DNA of 64,000 nucleotides, taken from NCBI GenBank assembly GCA_963575745.1, contig CAUYUJ010014350.1:242438-306437 (forward strand), in the 5' to 3' direction. Shown here piece after piece: positions 33,736 to 42,828 of the stretch. The position numbers and the translations under genes are program-made. The stretch is from Prorocentrum cordatum (taxonomy: Eukaryota; Sar; Dinophyceae; Prorocentrales; Prorocentraceae). The notes beneath the pieces were generated by a model. It worked only from the letters and a program-made list of their open reading frames with translations. It was not told where the DNA came from and searched no databases. Position 1 is the first letter of the stretch, and each line of letters begins with the position of its first letter.

Positions 33736-33933
33736 GGCGGCGAGCGGGGGGGGAAATGAGAAGGGGCGGGGCTTCTCGGAAGGCTCGGAAGTTCCCCAGC
33801 CTTCTGAGAGGTTTTCTAAGCCTTCCCCGAAGACATAAAAACAACTTCTCGGAAGGCGCGAGGGCTTCTGAGAAGTCCCGCCGCCTTCTGAGAAGGCCTT
33901 CTCCTTCTCACTCCCCCCCCCTCGCTCGCCGCC
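33736..33933. mobile_element. MITE-like element, family A, copy 4 (intact ends)
   Basis: Begins GGCGGCGAGCGGGGG and ends CCCCTCGCTCGCCGCC, an inverted pair that continues inward (AATGAGAAGG against CCTTCTCACT). Interior: GCTCGGAAGT, TTCTGAGAGG, GAAGACA and two TTCTGAGAAG palindromes. 198 bp. Confidence 0.8.
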
Positions 33934-33999
33934 GGATAAGACTTCTCCGTAACTCCGTCACTGGGCATCGCAGGCGTTCTGAGAGACGGTGCCCACGGC

Positions 34000-34600
34000 C
34001 CCGAGCTCTGGGCGCTCCGGACGCCACCAGGGCACGGTCGCGCGACCCTCCCAGGGAAGCCAGAGGGCGCGAAGACGGCCCCAGGGCGCCCTCAAAGGCC
34101 CCTCAGGACGGTCCCAGAGGGTCCCAAGGCGGCCCAAGAGCGTTCGGCCCCCAAGACGCCCCGAGAGGGCTCGAAGGCCCCCCAAGAGGGCCCCAAGATG
34201 CAAAAAATGTGGATCTCCCATCAATAATTGAAACAGTTTGGCGTTCTCGTTTTGTCGCGCCTGTGACGCTTCAAGGCGGCCCACGAGGACCAGAAGATCG
34301 CCCCAAGAAGACCCAAGAGGCCCCCAAAGTCCCAAGACGGCCCCAAGACGGCCAACGAGGCCCATGAGGTGGCCCAAGAGGGCCCCAAGAGGGGCCGGAG
34401 AGAGGGAACATGAATTGACATTTTGAGCCTCGAGGCCGCCAGCAGGCCCAAAAGGGGCCCCCAAGAAACCCCAGGGAGCCTCCAAGAGGCCCAGAAGAGG
34501 CCCCAGGACACCCCAAAGCTGCCTCCACGAGACTCCCCAGAGTCCGCTCAAGAGACCCCAACAGGCATCCAAGAGGGCAATGACCTACAGGCCTCGGAAG
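34000..34600. repeat. CCCAAGAGGCC array with an AT-rich spacer
   Basis: Degenerate units interrupted at about 34200-34265 by a non-repetitive spacer containing ATCAATAATTGAAACAG, and again near 34405. Same arrangement as at 17478, 43970 and 62130. Confidence 0.8.
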
Positions 34601-34802
34601 AAATTGGCGAACGCTCGTGCCACATTCTTTTATCAGTGCCCCCCCCAAATGATCAATGTTGGCGGTGGGTTGAATGAGCTGCACTTCCGCCGCAGTCTTC
34701 CCCGCGCGTGCCAGCCTTGAATCTTGGGGAGAGGGGGAGTGTCCGGTACGGCAGATTCGTGTCGTGACGACCCAGGCGCTGGTTTCTGACACCGCGTGGA
34801 TC

Positions 34803-34975
34803 GTTCAACCTTGAACGATCGGCGCCTTTCGATCACTCGATCGTTCCATATAGGCCGAATCTGGGCCACTGGCAGCGTTCAACCTTGAACGATCGGCGAC
34901 TTTCGATCACTCGGTCGTTCCACGTAGGCCATCTCTGGGCCACTGGCGGCAATCAACCTTGAACGCCCGCGGCGA
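34803..34975. repeat. 74-bp tandem repeat, 2.3 copies
   Basis: Units begin GTTCAACCTTGAACGATCGG at 34803 and 34877 and a truncated one at 34951. Each contains a CGTTCAAC/CTTGAACG hairpin and TTTCGATCACTCG. Confidence 0.9.
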
Positions 34976-35024
34976 AGTCGCCGCCAGTCGACACGACGCA
35001 AACCTACCGTGATTGCTTCCCTTA

Positions 35025-35175
35025 GGGGAACAAAAGAAACATAAACATAAAAACTCGGAGGTCCGTGCGGATTTCTCGGGTCGGCGCTGGAGGCGCCGCT
35101 GGGGGGCCCCAGCGCCGACCCGAGAAATCCGCGCGGAACTCCGAGTTTTTATGTGTATATCACTTGTTGTTCCCC
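35025..35175. mobile_element. Foldback element, family F, near-perfect copy
   Basis: 151 bp hairpin. The outer ends GGGGAACAA and TTGTTCCCC pair. The inner arms ACTCGGAGGTCCGTGCGGAT, then TTCTCGGGTCGGCGCTGG, pair almost perfectly with the right arm across a short GC loop. No ORF. Confidence 0.85.
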
Positions 35176-35403
35176 CATCCCTCTACCGCGCAACCCAGGC
35201 ACGGTGGTGAGATGGGCCGAAGGCCACCAGAGAACAAGACCTGCTGCCGGGGTGTCCCGCGCGGCCCCTCGCCGAGCCCCTCTCAGGGGAGGCCCCCCGG
35301 CGGGCGGAGCCCGGCGGCACGGCCGCCTGCACAGCGGCCGCGTGCGCGAGGCCCCATCGGGTCTCTCTGCGCGGCGCGCGGGAGCGGCAATGGAGGAAGA
35401 CGT

Positions 35404-35430
35404 AGGGTTCGCATGTGGCCCCCTAAGACA
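35404..35430. repeat. Solo end of the AGGGGGCCACATGCG foldback family
   Basis: TAGGGTTCGCATGTGGCCCC followed by CCT is identical to the right terminus of the 39386-39536 foldback. The rest of that element is missing, and a family A MITE begins 7 bp downstream. Confidence 0.8.
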
Positions 35431-35436
35431 GGACTT

Positions 35437-35636
35437 GGCGGCGAGCGAGGGGGGGAAGTGAGAAGGGGCGGGGCTTCTCGGAAGGCTCGGAAGTCCCCTG
35501 GCCTTCTGAGAAGTTTTCTCTAAGCCTTCCCCGAAGACACCAAACAAACTTCTCGGAGGGCGCGAGGGCTTCTGAGACGTCCCGCCGCCCTCCGAGAAGG
35601 CCTTCTCCTTCTCGCTTCCCCCCCTCGCTCGCCGCC
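35437..35636. mobile_element. MITE-like element, family A, copy 5 (intact ends)
   Basis: 200 bp, from GGCGGCGAGCGAGGGGG to CCCCCTCGCTCGCCGCC. Its internal order is nearly identical to 33736-33933, so these two are the closest pair in the family. Confidence 0.8.
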
Positions 35637-35661
35637 GAAGGACGGCGTAGACCTCTTTGTC

Positions 35662-35796
35662 TGAGCTCTGCGCGGGCTTCTGGGAATCCCGCGTTGGAGT
35701 CCCGTGGCGGCGCCTCGGGCGCCGCCGCCGGCGCGATCCGCGCGCATCGGAGGGGGATTCCAGCGCCGATCCAAGAGGCCCGCGCGGAGTGCCCAA
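35662..35796. mobile_element. Foldback element, family F, diverged copy
   Basis: Arms CTCTGCGCGGGCTTCTGGGA and the inverse of GATCCAAGAGGCCCGCGCGG, with GGAGTCCC/GGGATTCC pairing further in. The inverted right arm matches the family F core (CCGCGCGG, then GGATCGGCGCTGG). Confidence 0.55.
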
Positions 35797-35799
35797 AGT

Positions 35800-36764
35800 G
35801 CACGTCTGCGCAGCTGTTGTTCGCTCGAGGAGTGTGGCAGGGCAGCTCGGTCCGAGCTGGCTTGGCCAGAGCTTCCTCCGACCAGGGGCGCAAGTCGAGT
35901 CGAGCGCCACACCAGGGACCACCATTCTTGGCAGAGGCTCCGTCTGAGCAGAGGCAGAGACAACAGGTTCGCAATCACTTGCCTTGGGCCAGGCCCTGGC
36001 GAAAGGAAGAAGGTGGCGCCGTAGAATAAAGGAGCTGTCGTCGAAATGTCTTGCTCCCAAAAGCTTTCAAACAAATATTAAGCCTGCTTCTCGAGCGAAG
36101 CAATGGTCCAGCCGCAATATCAAGTCACACTCACGCTGACCTAGCCACAGAACTTTTCGCGGATCCATCTGCGCAGCGCCCCGTTCCCAGGCCGAGAGGG
36201 ACAATTGCACGCCATGGAGGACATGTGGACACGGACGGACAAACAACGAGACGGCGACACGGACACAGGCATAGAGATACAAAAAACGGGGGGATGGAGA
36301 GACGACCAGAAAGACGGACGGCCGGGAAGTAGAAGAGAGCTAGATATAGCGAGAAAGAGAAACAATAAAACACACACACACACACACACACAAACATGAG
36401 CAAGGGGATGACACTGCGAACGAGTACCGGTTTGGAGATGTGCAGAAGAGGAGCGGAGAGAAAGAGAGCAGCTGCCGAGAGAAGAAAAGGACAGGGAGAC
36501 GGAGGACAAAGTGCAATCGGGGGCAGCAAAGGCGCCCTCTGAGACGAACCAAAGGGGACTCCTCTTCGGCCTGGAACTGCACCTCGACCTTCCCGGCCGA
36601 GGAGGAAAGCGGGGGGAGAAATGGCACGCTCCGCCTTCCCCCCGCCCGCACCATCGCCCCGCCCATCCTCACAGAAACGTGGGAGGAAGAACCCAAAAAG
36701 CGGCAGAGCCATAAACTCTCGGAGCTCCGCGAGATGCACGGTCTCCCCCGGGGCCGTAGGCGAC
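35800..36764. other. Unique stretch with a (CA)n tract, no gene
   Basis: CA repeat at 36368-36393. The flanking 36200-36600 is purine-rich on +. No supported gene. Confidence 0.4.
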
Positions 36765-36880
36765 CCGAGGAGGAGGAGGAGGAGGAGGAGGAGGAGGCGG
36801 AGGAGGCGGAGGAGGAGGAGGAGGAGGAGGAGGAGGAGGAGAGAAGGAGGGAGGGGGAGGGGGGGGGGGGGGGGGGCGGG
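36765..36880. repeat. (GGA)n tract with G-run
   Basis: GGA array ending in a run of 16 G near 36860-36877. It is the last purine-polarity array before polarity flips at 37.7 kb. Confidence 0.9.
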
Positions 36881-37089
36881 GGGCGGGGAGCCCGCCTCCG
36901 CCTCCTTCAAGCTCGGGGACGCGTCGACCCGGGCCAGCGCTGGCTGGCCGGGGGGTCGGCCAGGGCCACGGGCCGAGCCTGGGAGGCCAGCCACGCAGCG
37001 GCCCCCAAGCCTGGGCCGGCGGAGGGCGGTCGGCCCCACGCGGCTCCCAAATCCGCCGACCCCTCGGGGTCATCGGCGTGTGAGATGCT

Positions 37090-37270
37090 TCCCCTCCCCA
37101 GGCCCCTCCCTCCAGGACCCAAGAGGCCCCCAAGAAGCCCCCAAGAGGCTCCAAGAGGCCCACCAGGGCCCCAAAAGAGGCCCCACGAGGCCCCAAAACG
37201 GCCCCCAGAGGGCCTCAAAGCGCTGCCAGGAGGCCCCCGCGAGACCTACCAGGAGCCCCCCAAGGGGTCG
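37090..37270. repeat. CCCAAGAGGCC array (short)
   Basis: Degenerate CCAAGAGGCCC/CCCCAAAACGGCC units. Confidence 0.7.
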
Positions 37271-37705
37271 GCGGTGCGGCGTAAGCCCAAGAACCTGGGT
37301 CAGCCAGAGGGGATCGAAGGGGGTTGGCTGAACCTCTGTTGGCGCTGAACCCTGCTCTGGCGTCCCCGACCAGCTGTCCCGACTGCGACGCAGCTGCTCC
37401 TGCTCCAACCCTGCTCTGCAAGCAGCGCGCCGACCGAAGGCCAGCCTTCTGGCGACCGGCATGGTCGGGGGGAGAACTGGACACCTCCTTTCGCAGTTGG
37501 AATACCACCGTGGACCGTGTTCATACACAGCGCAACATCACTCCATACCATATCGCTGTGTACGACGATGTTCATGTGCTACATCACGCTGTATTAATCA
37601 CGTCGCGCATGACATAGAGTGACTGGCGCCATGTTTCAGTCAACACGGTGTTATGCTCGTGGGTTGAGTATCGCACGATTGTGTGAGACATGCTCGGGAA
37701 TGTCG
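37271..37705. other. Unique spacer, no gene
   Basis: Balanced composition. No supported ORF. Confidence 0.4.
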
Positions 37706-37925
37706 TTCCTCCTCCTCCTCCTCCTCCTCCTCCTCCTCCTCCTCCTCCTCCTCCTCCTCCTCCTCCTCCTCCCTCCTCCTCCTCCTCCTCCTCCTCCTCC
37801 TCCTCCTCCTCCCTCCTCCTCCTCCTCCTCCTCCTCCTCCTCCTCCTCCTCCTCCTCCTCCTCCTCCTCCTCCCTTCTCCTCCTCCCTTCTCCTCCTCCT
37901 CCCTTCTCCTCCTCCGCCTCCTCCA
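37706..37925. repeat. (CCT)n array
   Basis: Near-pure CTC/CCT repeat on +, pyrimidine polarity. Poly-Leu/Ser/Pro frames and the opposite poly-Glu/Gly/Arg frames are shadows. Confidence 0.95.
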
Positions 37926-38126
37926 TCCCCTCTCGATCCTCGACGTTCGAGGAGGGAGGTTGCTGGAGCTTCTGGCCCCCTGCTGGCCCCCCCTGGGGCT
38001 TCCTGGGCAGGCCTCTGGAGACGTCCTTCCCCCCGTTGCCAGGTCCAGGGCTGCGCACCGACAGCCCCCAGGGGAGACCGCACTGCGGGGCAACGGCAGG
38101 GTGGGGCCAGCTCAGCGGGAGGAGAG

Positions 38127-38340
38127 GCATCGGGCCTGAATCGGCGATGCACCGCCGACAGATCCACGATAGGCCCCCGATTGCGAATCCGAACGTTCCT
38201 GGGCAGGATGGGGCTGGGGCCTATCGGGCCCCTGTCCGCAATCGATGGGCGAGTGGCCGATTCGATGCATCCCCCCTGACCCTATATCCCGCAACGAGTC
38301 CCCTGAAATTCCCCTTCCCTCGCAGGTCAGACTCATGAGA
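38127..38340. repeat. Dispersed repeat, family R, copy 4
   Basis: TGAATCGGCGATGCACCGCC, a loop, ATCGATGGGCGAGTGGCCGA, then TTCGATGCATCCCCCCTGAC and CCTATATCCC. The GAATCGGC and GCCGATTC ends are inverted. Confidence 0.6.
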
Positions 38341-38904
38341 CACCGGCGAGGGGGTCGAAATTCGGAGGACGCCTGCGGCGAGGCGGACCCCGACACGGTC
38401 GTGCGATGGGCGGGGATCGCAACAAGTGGCTGCAGACCACAGAGGTGGCCCCAGCGGGCCCAAGCAGACCCTCAGGGCATAGCCATGAGAAGCGGCGACT
38501 ACGGAACGAACTGGCTTTTCTGGCCACGGCGAGCCTCGGCAACGAACACCAGGAAGCCGGAAGCACAAATGGCCGGATTCACACCTGGAACATCTGGAGA
38601 CCACGCGCTGGATACACTTGCAGAAGCCCTCCGTAACGGGCACGACACGGCCGAGTGCCGGAGAGCCAGATCAAGCTCTCGCCCGGTCCGGCCATGTCAT
38701 GTGCACCCAGCTTCCTGGTAGGCTCCCCGACCAAAATCGAAGGAGCGGCCCGAAAACCAAAGCCCTTCCTGAGCCCGAATTGGTCCCTTGCTTCACTAGT
38801 AGCCCGCGGCGGCTTCGACGCCCCGACCCAAGTGGCACGGAGCGCCTCGGAAGCGCCGCCGGAGGCGGCGCTGGGATCTGGAGGCCGCCCTGGACTACCC
38901 CATC
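38341..38904. other. Unique stretch, no supported gene
   Basis: Several short frames on both strands, none with recognisable domains. Confidence 0.4.
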
Positions 38905-39120
38905 GGCAGGATCAACCAATACCGAATCGGGAAACCGGGTCGGATCAGAATGTGCATCGGGTCGGGCCGCATCGGCACGGAGTCGGGATTGGGTCGGATC
39001 GGCCGCGCCAGGATGCACGACAGCGCCATGCGAGCATCGGGCTGCATCGGATCGCCGGAACATCGGAATCGAATCCGATCGGGCTGGCCGGAATCGACGT
39101 CGCATCGGACATCTCGGACC
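38905..39120. repeat. CGGATCGG-rich dispersed repeat, family Q, copy 1
   Basis: Begins GGCAGGATCAACCAATACCG. It carries GAATCGGGAAACCGGGTCGG, GGGCCGCATCGGCACGGAGT, GGATGCACGACAGCGCCA and GGCCGGAATCGACGTCG. Copies at 40643 and 42650 keep the same order. Confidence 0.75.
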
Positions 39121-39385
39121 GAGACGGCTCGTTCCAGAAACCATGAACCCCACACCTCCGAGCGACGCCACGTTTCCGCAACGCCCCAACGTGGACCCTG
39201 CTGCCCTGGGCTCATCTCGGGGCCAGCCGGGGCCACTTTTGCGGGAGCCGCCCCTGCGCAGCCCCATGAGCCCTGCCCCACGTGGACACGCCCCGAGCGG
39301 AGCATCCGCGCCAAGCCGCCCCGTGGCAGATATGGACGTGTCCCTCTGTGGGCCGCTGTGTGTCTGTACGCAGGTGTCCTGTGGT

Positions 39386-39536
39386 AGGGGGCCACATGCG
39401 AACCCTACCCCTACCCCCCACGATTTCTGAGGGGGAGGGTGGGGGTCACTCCGTTCGGGAGCTCCTGAGCGAAATGGACCCCACCCTCCTCCTCAGAAAT
39501 CGTGGGGGTAGGGGTAGGGTTCGCATGTGGCCCCCT
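39386..39536. mobile_element. Near-perfect foldback element (AGGGGGCCACATGCG ends)
   Basis: About 60-bp arms, almost fully complementary: AGGGGGCCACATGCGAACCC, then TACCCCTACCCCC, ACGATTTCTGAGG and GAGGGTGGGG, around a ~30-bp loop. No ORF. A possible TGTGG/TGTGTGG direct repeat flanks it but is imperfect. A solo end is present at 35404. Confidence 0.85.
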
Positions 39537-40146
39537 ATGTGTGGCTACGTGGCTGTTCTGTGGTCGGAGAGCGTACAGTTTTTCGCCAAAAAGGCGGGGC
39601 CAGGGCCAGAGCGGACGCGGCACTTGTCGTTGCCTGTGCCACCGAGTGGCTCCAGGGAGGGATGAAAGACACGGATATGTTTCCAGCTCACGACTGCTAT
39701 CCCCTCTGCCCGAGACCTCCGTCGTGTTGTTCCATCAACCCGCGGGCACCAGAGCTCTCGACCCCTACCGCTGGGGCTGGCTCTGTCGCAGCTGGACGCT
39801 TACTGATGGCGCGCGGCCCCAAAAAAGGCCCCCGAGTGCCGAAACCATAGAAAAACCGCCGCCCCCCCCCCCCCAAAAAAAGACACTACATTGGTCTGGG
39901 GCTTCCAGGGGTCTCGAGAGGCCTCTGAAAGTATCCGGAGGTCGACTGACGTTGCAGGCGGCCTCCGAGAGACTCTAAGAGCAACCCAAAACGCCGACAA
40001 ACCTCTGTCATCGCCTTTTTGTTGCCCTTTGGGGCCTGGCCTACTCCGTCCGAGAGCGGCCGCCGCCCGCCTGAGAGCCCTGTCATTGCCTCATCCTTCA
40101 ACTCCCCTCTGTCCTCATCTGTCCCCATCTGTCCTCATCTGTTCTC
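39537..40146. other. Unique spacer, no supported gene
   Basis: Contains a C-run/A-run junction (39861-39882) and ATCTGTCC repeats just before the next array. Confidence 0.4.
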
Positions 40147-40500
40147 ATCTGTCCTCCTCCTCCTCCTCCTCCTCCTCCTCCTCCTCCTCCTCCTCCTCCT
40201 CCTCCTCCTCCTCCGTCCTGCTCCTCCTCTAGCTCCTCCTCCTCCTCTTCTCCTCCTCCTCCTCCTCCTTCCTCCTCCTCCTCCTCCTCCTCCTCCTCGT
40301 CCTCCTCCTCTTCCTCCTCCTCCTCCTCCTCCTCCTCCTCCTCCTCCTCCTCCTCCTCCTCCTCCTCCTCCCTCCTCCTCCTCCTCCTCCTCCTCCTTCT
40401 CCTCCTTCTCCTTCCTCCTCCTCCTCCTCCTCTTCCTTCTCTTCCTCCTCCTCCTCTTCCTCCTCCTCATCCTCCTCCTCCACCTCCCTCTCCTCCTGCT
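40147..40500. repeat. (CCT)n array, ~350 bp
   Basis: CTC/CCT repeat with TTC and CGT interruptions, pyrimidine polarity on +. Confidence 0.95.
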
Positions 40501-40642
40501 CGTACTCTGCTGGTCCTCCCCGTCCGGGGCACCTCGCCGGGGAAGCCGAGGGCGCGGAAGCGCTGGCGGATGTTCGTGGCAACGTCTTGCCAGCTCTGCC
40601 ACTCCACGCGCTTGCGGAGCACCACCACCTTCGCGAAAGGCT

Positions 40643-40835
40643 GGGCAAGATCAGTCAACATCGAAACGAGAACGTCGAATCGGATCGGAGTTTGCGTCGG
40701 ATCGGGCCGCATCGGCACCGAGCTGGAGTCGAATCGGACGGTCCGCGCAGGGAAGCACAGCAGCGCCCGTGCAAAATCGGATCGGATCGGGTCGGACCGG
40801 GCCAGCCGGAATCGATATCGAATGGGATCGATCAC
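40643..40835. repeat. CGGATCGG-rich dispersed repeat, family Q, copy 2
   Basis: GGCAAGATCAGTCAACATCG, then GGGCCGCATCGGCACCGAG, GAAGCACAGCAGCGCC and GCCAGCCGGAATCGATATCG, in the same order as 38905 and 42650. Confidence 0.75.
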
Positions 40836-41267
40836 ATCGCAGTGGGCCCAGGAGGGCCCAGGAGGGGGGATGTCCGACGTCTGGGTGCGTGCAAGCACGC
40901 ACTGTCGGACAGCACGTCACCCGAGGAGAGCAGCCTCAGAGCCGAGAGCCCTCGACGGAGCGCCCCCGAAGGGCAGCGCCGCGCAACGGGAGGCCCACGA
41001 GGCCAAGGGCCTGTGGAGCCTGCGCCGAACTTGGCGGGCGGCCGCGCGGAGCCACGGGCTCCGGGCAGCCCGTGGGCGTGCACGCGGGCGTGCAGATCGG
41101 CGCGAGTGCGCGCTCGCTAGAGACTTCGGCTGCTGCCAGGAGGGGCCCTGGTCCAATAAGTGCCCCCCCAGCTTTTCCCAAGGAGGCGCAGGTGGGTCTC
41201 GGAGCACCCGTCACGAGGCCCCGAGGGCCCCAGCGGGGCCCGAGCGGGCGCGGAGAGTTGGGACTGG
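40836..41267. other. GC-rich spacer, no gene
   Basis: No supported coding sequence. Confidence 0.35.
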
Positions 41268-41420
41268 GGCTCCCAACTTCGCGCTTCGCGCTCCGCGAAG
41301 CGCGAGGCGCGAATAGCTTCGCGCTCTCGCGCCGCCCCTCCAGAGGGAGAAAACGAGGACGAGGAGGGGGGGAGAAGGAACGAGGACCGCGAAGCGCGAA
41401 GCGCGAATAACTTCACGCCC
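41268..41420. repeat. Cluster of CTTCGCGC/GCGCGAAG palindromes
   Basis: TTCGCGCTTCGCGCTCCGCG, then AAGCGCGAGGCGCGAATAGC, near 41278-41320. GCGAAGCGCGAAGCGCGAAT at 41390 is its inverse. Strong hairpin potential across about 130 bp. Confidence 0.75.
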
Positions 41421-41734
41421 TCGTGGGAGCCCTTGTCGGGAGCACCTCTGGCCAGGACCACTGCCAGCAGTGCCCGACACGCGCTGAACCGAGCACTGTG
41501 CCGGAACTTCTGCCGCGAAGGGCAGCGAGGGGCACAGGAAGGCGAGGGGAGGCGTGCCGACGGAGGCAGCACTCGGTGTCGAGAGGGCCCTGGACCTGCC
41601 CCGGCGGTCCACCGAGGCCAGCCGAGGCTGCGCCTCCGCGGGCTGCCCCTGCGCAGTCGGAGGAGGAGCATCAGCGTCGTAGGAGGCGGCTCCTGGGAGG
41701 TCATGGTCATCACGATGAAGGGCCACAATTAGAC

Positions 41735-41868
41735 GAGCGCGTTCCACTGCTCGCAAAGCAACTGCTCGCACATGGCCTGGATCCGCCGCGGGGGATCTAC
41801 GATAAATTACATCGGAGCAGTCCTGTGTTTTTCGGACATTTGCGAGTAGGCACTTTGCGGTGAACAAA
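41735..41868. mobile_element. MITE-like element, family D (GAGCGCGTTCCACT ends), copy 1, right end eroded
   Basis: GAGCGCGTTCCACTGCTCGC, then AAAGCAACTGCTCGCACATG. The interior CTGGATCCGCCGCGGGGGAT is identical to 58414-58559. The right end stops at GCACTTTGCGGTGAACAAAG, without the full inverse terminus. Confidence 0.75.
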
Positions 41869-41894
41869 GTCCAAGTGGGGGGCCAGTGAGCTGG

Positions 41895-42065
41895 GCTGTA
41901 AGCCGAACTCAGCCTGGGATTTTGCCAGGTTGCAGGCGGGGCTACGCCGGATCAGACGGGATCCTGCTGGACTGAAGGGGATGAGGCAAGATTCGGTCGG
42001 TGCCCGACCAGGGATCTACCAGCGCCGAGTCAGAACTTGCCCTCCCAGGAGTTTCGCCCTAAATC
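41895..42065. repeat. Dispersed repeat, family G, copy 2
   Basis: CTACGCCGGATCAGACGGGA, GACCAGGGATC and CCCAGGAGTTTCGCCCT, diverged from 20455-20600. Confidence 0.45.
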
Positions 42066-42068
42066 TAG

Positions 42069-42218
42069 GTCGGGCGTGCCCCCCTACAGGCGGTTCTTGG
42101 ACAAAAAAAGAAAAAGACTCAGAACAGGTGCAAATGATAGAAAATGGTAGAACAATCGTCCCCTGACCATTTTTGGGGCTATTTCTGAAGATTCCTCCCG
42201 TAGAGGGACACGCCCGAC
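42069..42218. mobile_element. Short TIR element, family E (GTCGGGCGTGCCCCC ends), copy 1
   Basis: The left end GTCGGGCGTGCCCCC and the right end GGGACACGCCCGAC are inverted. Interior: AGGCGGTTCTTGGAC, AATCGTCCCC, TTTGGGGCTATTTCTGAAGA and TTCCTCCCG. 150 bp, no ORF. Confidence 0.8.
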
Positions 42219-42277
42219 TGTAACCCTAAACCAGCAGGGGCAGGGGAACGAGCAGCTGCATGATGACGCGAGCCTTC

Positions 42278-42607
42278 GACGGTCCGCGCGGATCGCTTGG
42301 GCCGGCGCTGAACTCCCCCCCTCCCTGGCGCGCGAAGATCGCGCCGGGTGCAGCGCGCGGAGGTACCCGCCAGGGATGTCCAGCGCTCCGCGCGCCAGGG
42401 TCAGGTCGGGCATGTCCCCCCAGAGGCCGATGTTGGACGAAAAATATAAGATAGTCAACAGATACTCCGAAAACCATCAAAAAGGATGGAAGAATCGCCC
42501 CCCTACGATTTCTGGGCTATGTTTGAAGACTCCTCCCGAAGGGGGGCATGCCCGACGTAACGCCAGGGAGGAGGGTCCAGCGCGGGCTCGAGAGATCCGC
42601 GCGGGCC
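42278..42607. mobile_element. Foldback element, family F, copy with a nested insertion
   Basis: The left arm GGTCCGCGCGGATCGCTTGG, then GCCGGCGCTGAACTCCC and CCTCCCTGGCG (42278-42330), pairs with the right arm (42557-42607) read in reverse: GGCCCGCGCGGATCTCTCGA, then CCCGCGCTGGACCC and CCTCCCTGGCG. The loop contains the family E element at 42405-42556. Confidence 0.6.
42405..42556. mobile_element. Short TIR element, family E, copy 2 (nested)
   Basis: GTCGGGCATGTCCCCCCAGAG at left (with the inverse GGGGGGCATGCCCGAC at right) and the same interior order as 42069-42218 (AGGCCGATGTTGGAC, GAATCGCCCCC, TTTCTGGGCTATGTTTGAAG). It lies between the two arms of a family F foldback. Confidence 0.8.
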
Positions 42608-42649
42608 CGGGGAAGCTCGTTTGTGCTCGTGCGGATCCTCCCCGAAGGA

Positions 42650-42828
42650 GGCAGCATCAGTCAGCATCGAATCGGGAAACCGGACCGAATCGGACCGTGC
42701 GCACCGGGATGCACCACAGCGCCAAGCAACCATCGGGCCGCATCGGACCGTCGGAGTGCCGGAATCGAAGCGGCTCGGGCCAGCCGAAGCCGATGTCGAA
42801 TCGGATCGGTCGGATCGAAATGGACCCC
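42650..42828. repeat. CGGATCGG-rich dispersed repeat, family Q, copy 3
   Basis: GGCAGCATCAGTCAGCATCG, then AATCGGGAAACCGGACCGAA, GGATGCACCACAGCGCCA and GGCCAGCCGAAGCCGATGTC. It runs straight into the next heptamer array. Confidence 0.75.

Noticed and set aside
35149-36060. 303-codon - strand ORF
   Set aside because: It runs through a complete MITE (35437-35636) and a foldback, so the frame is accidental.
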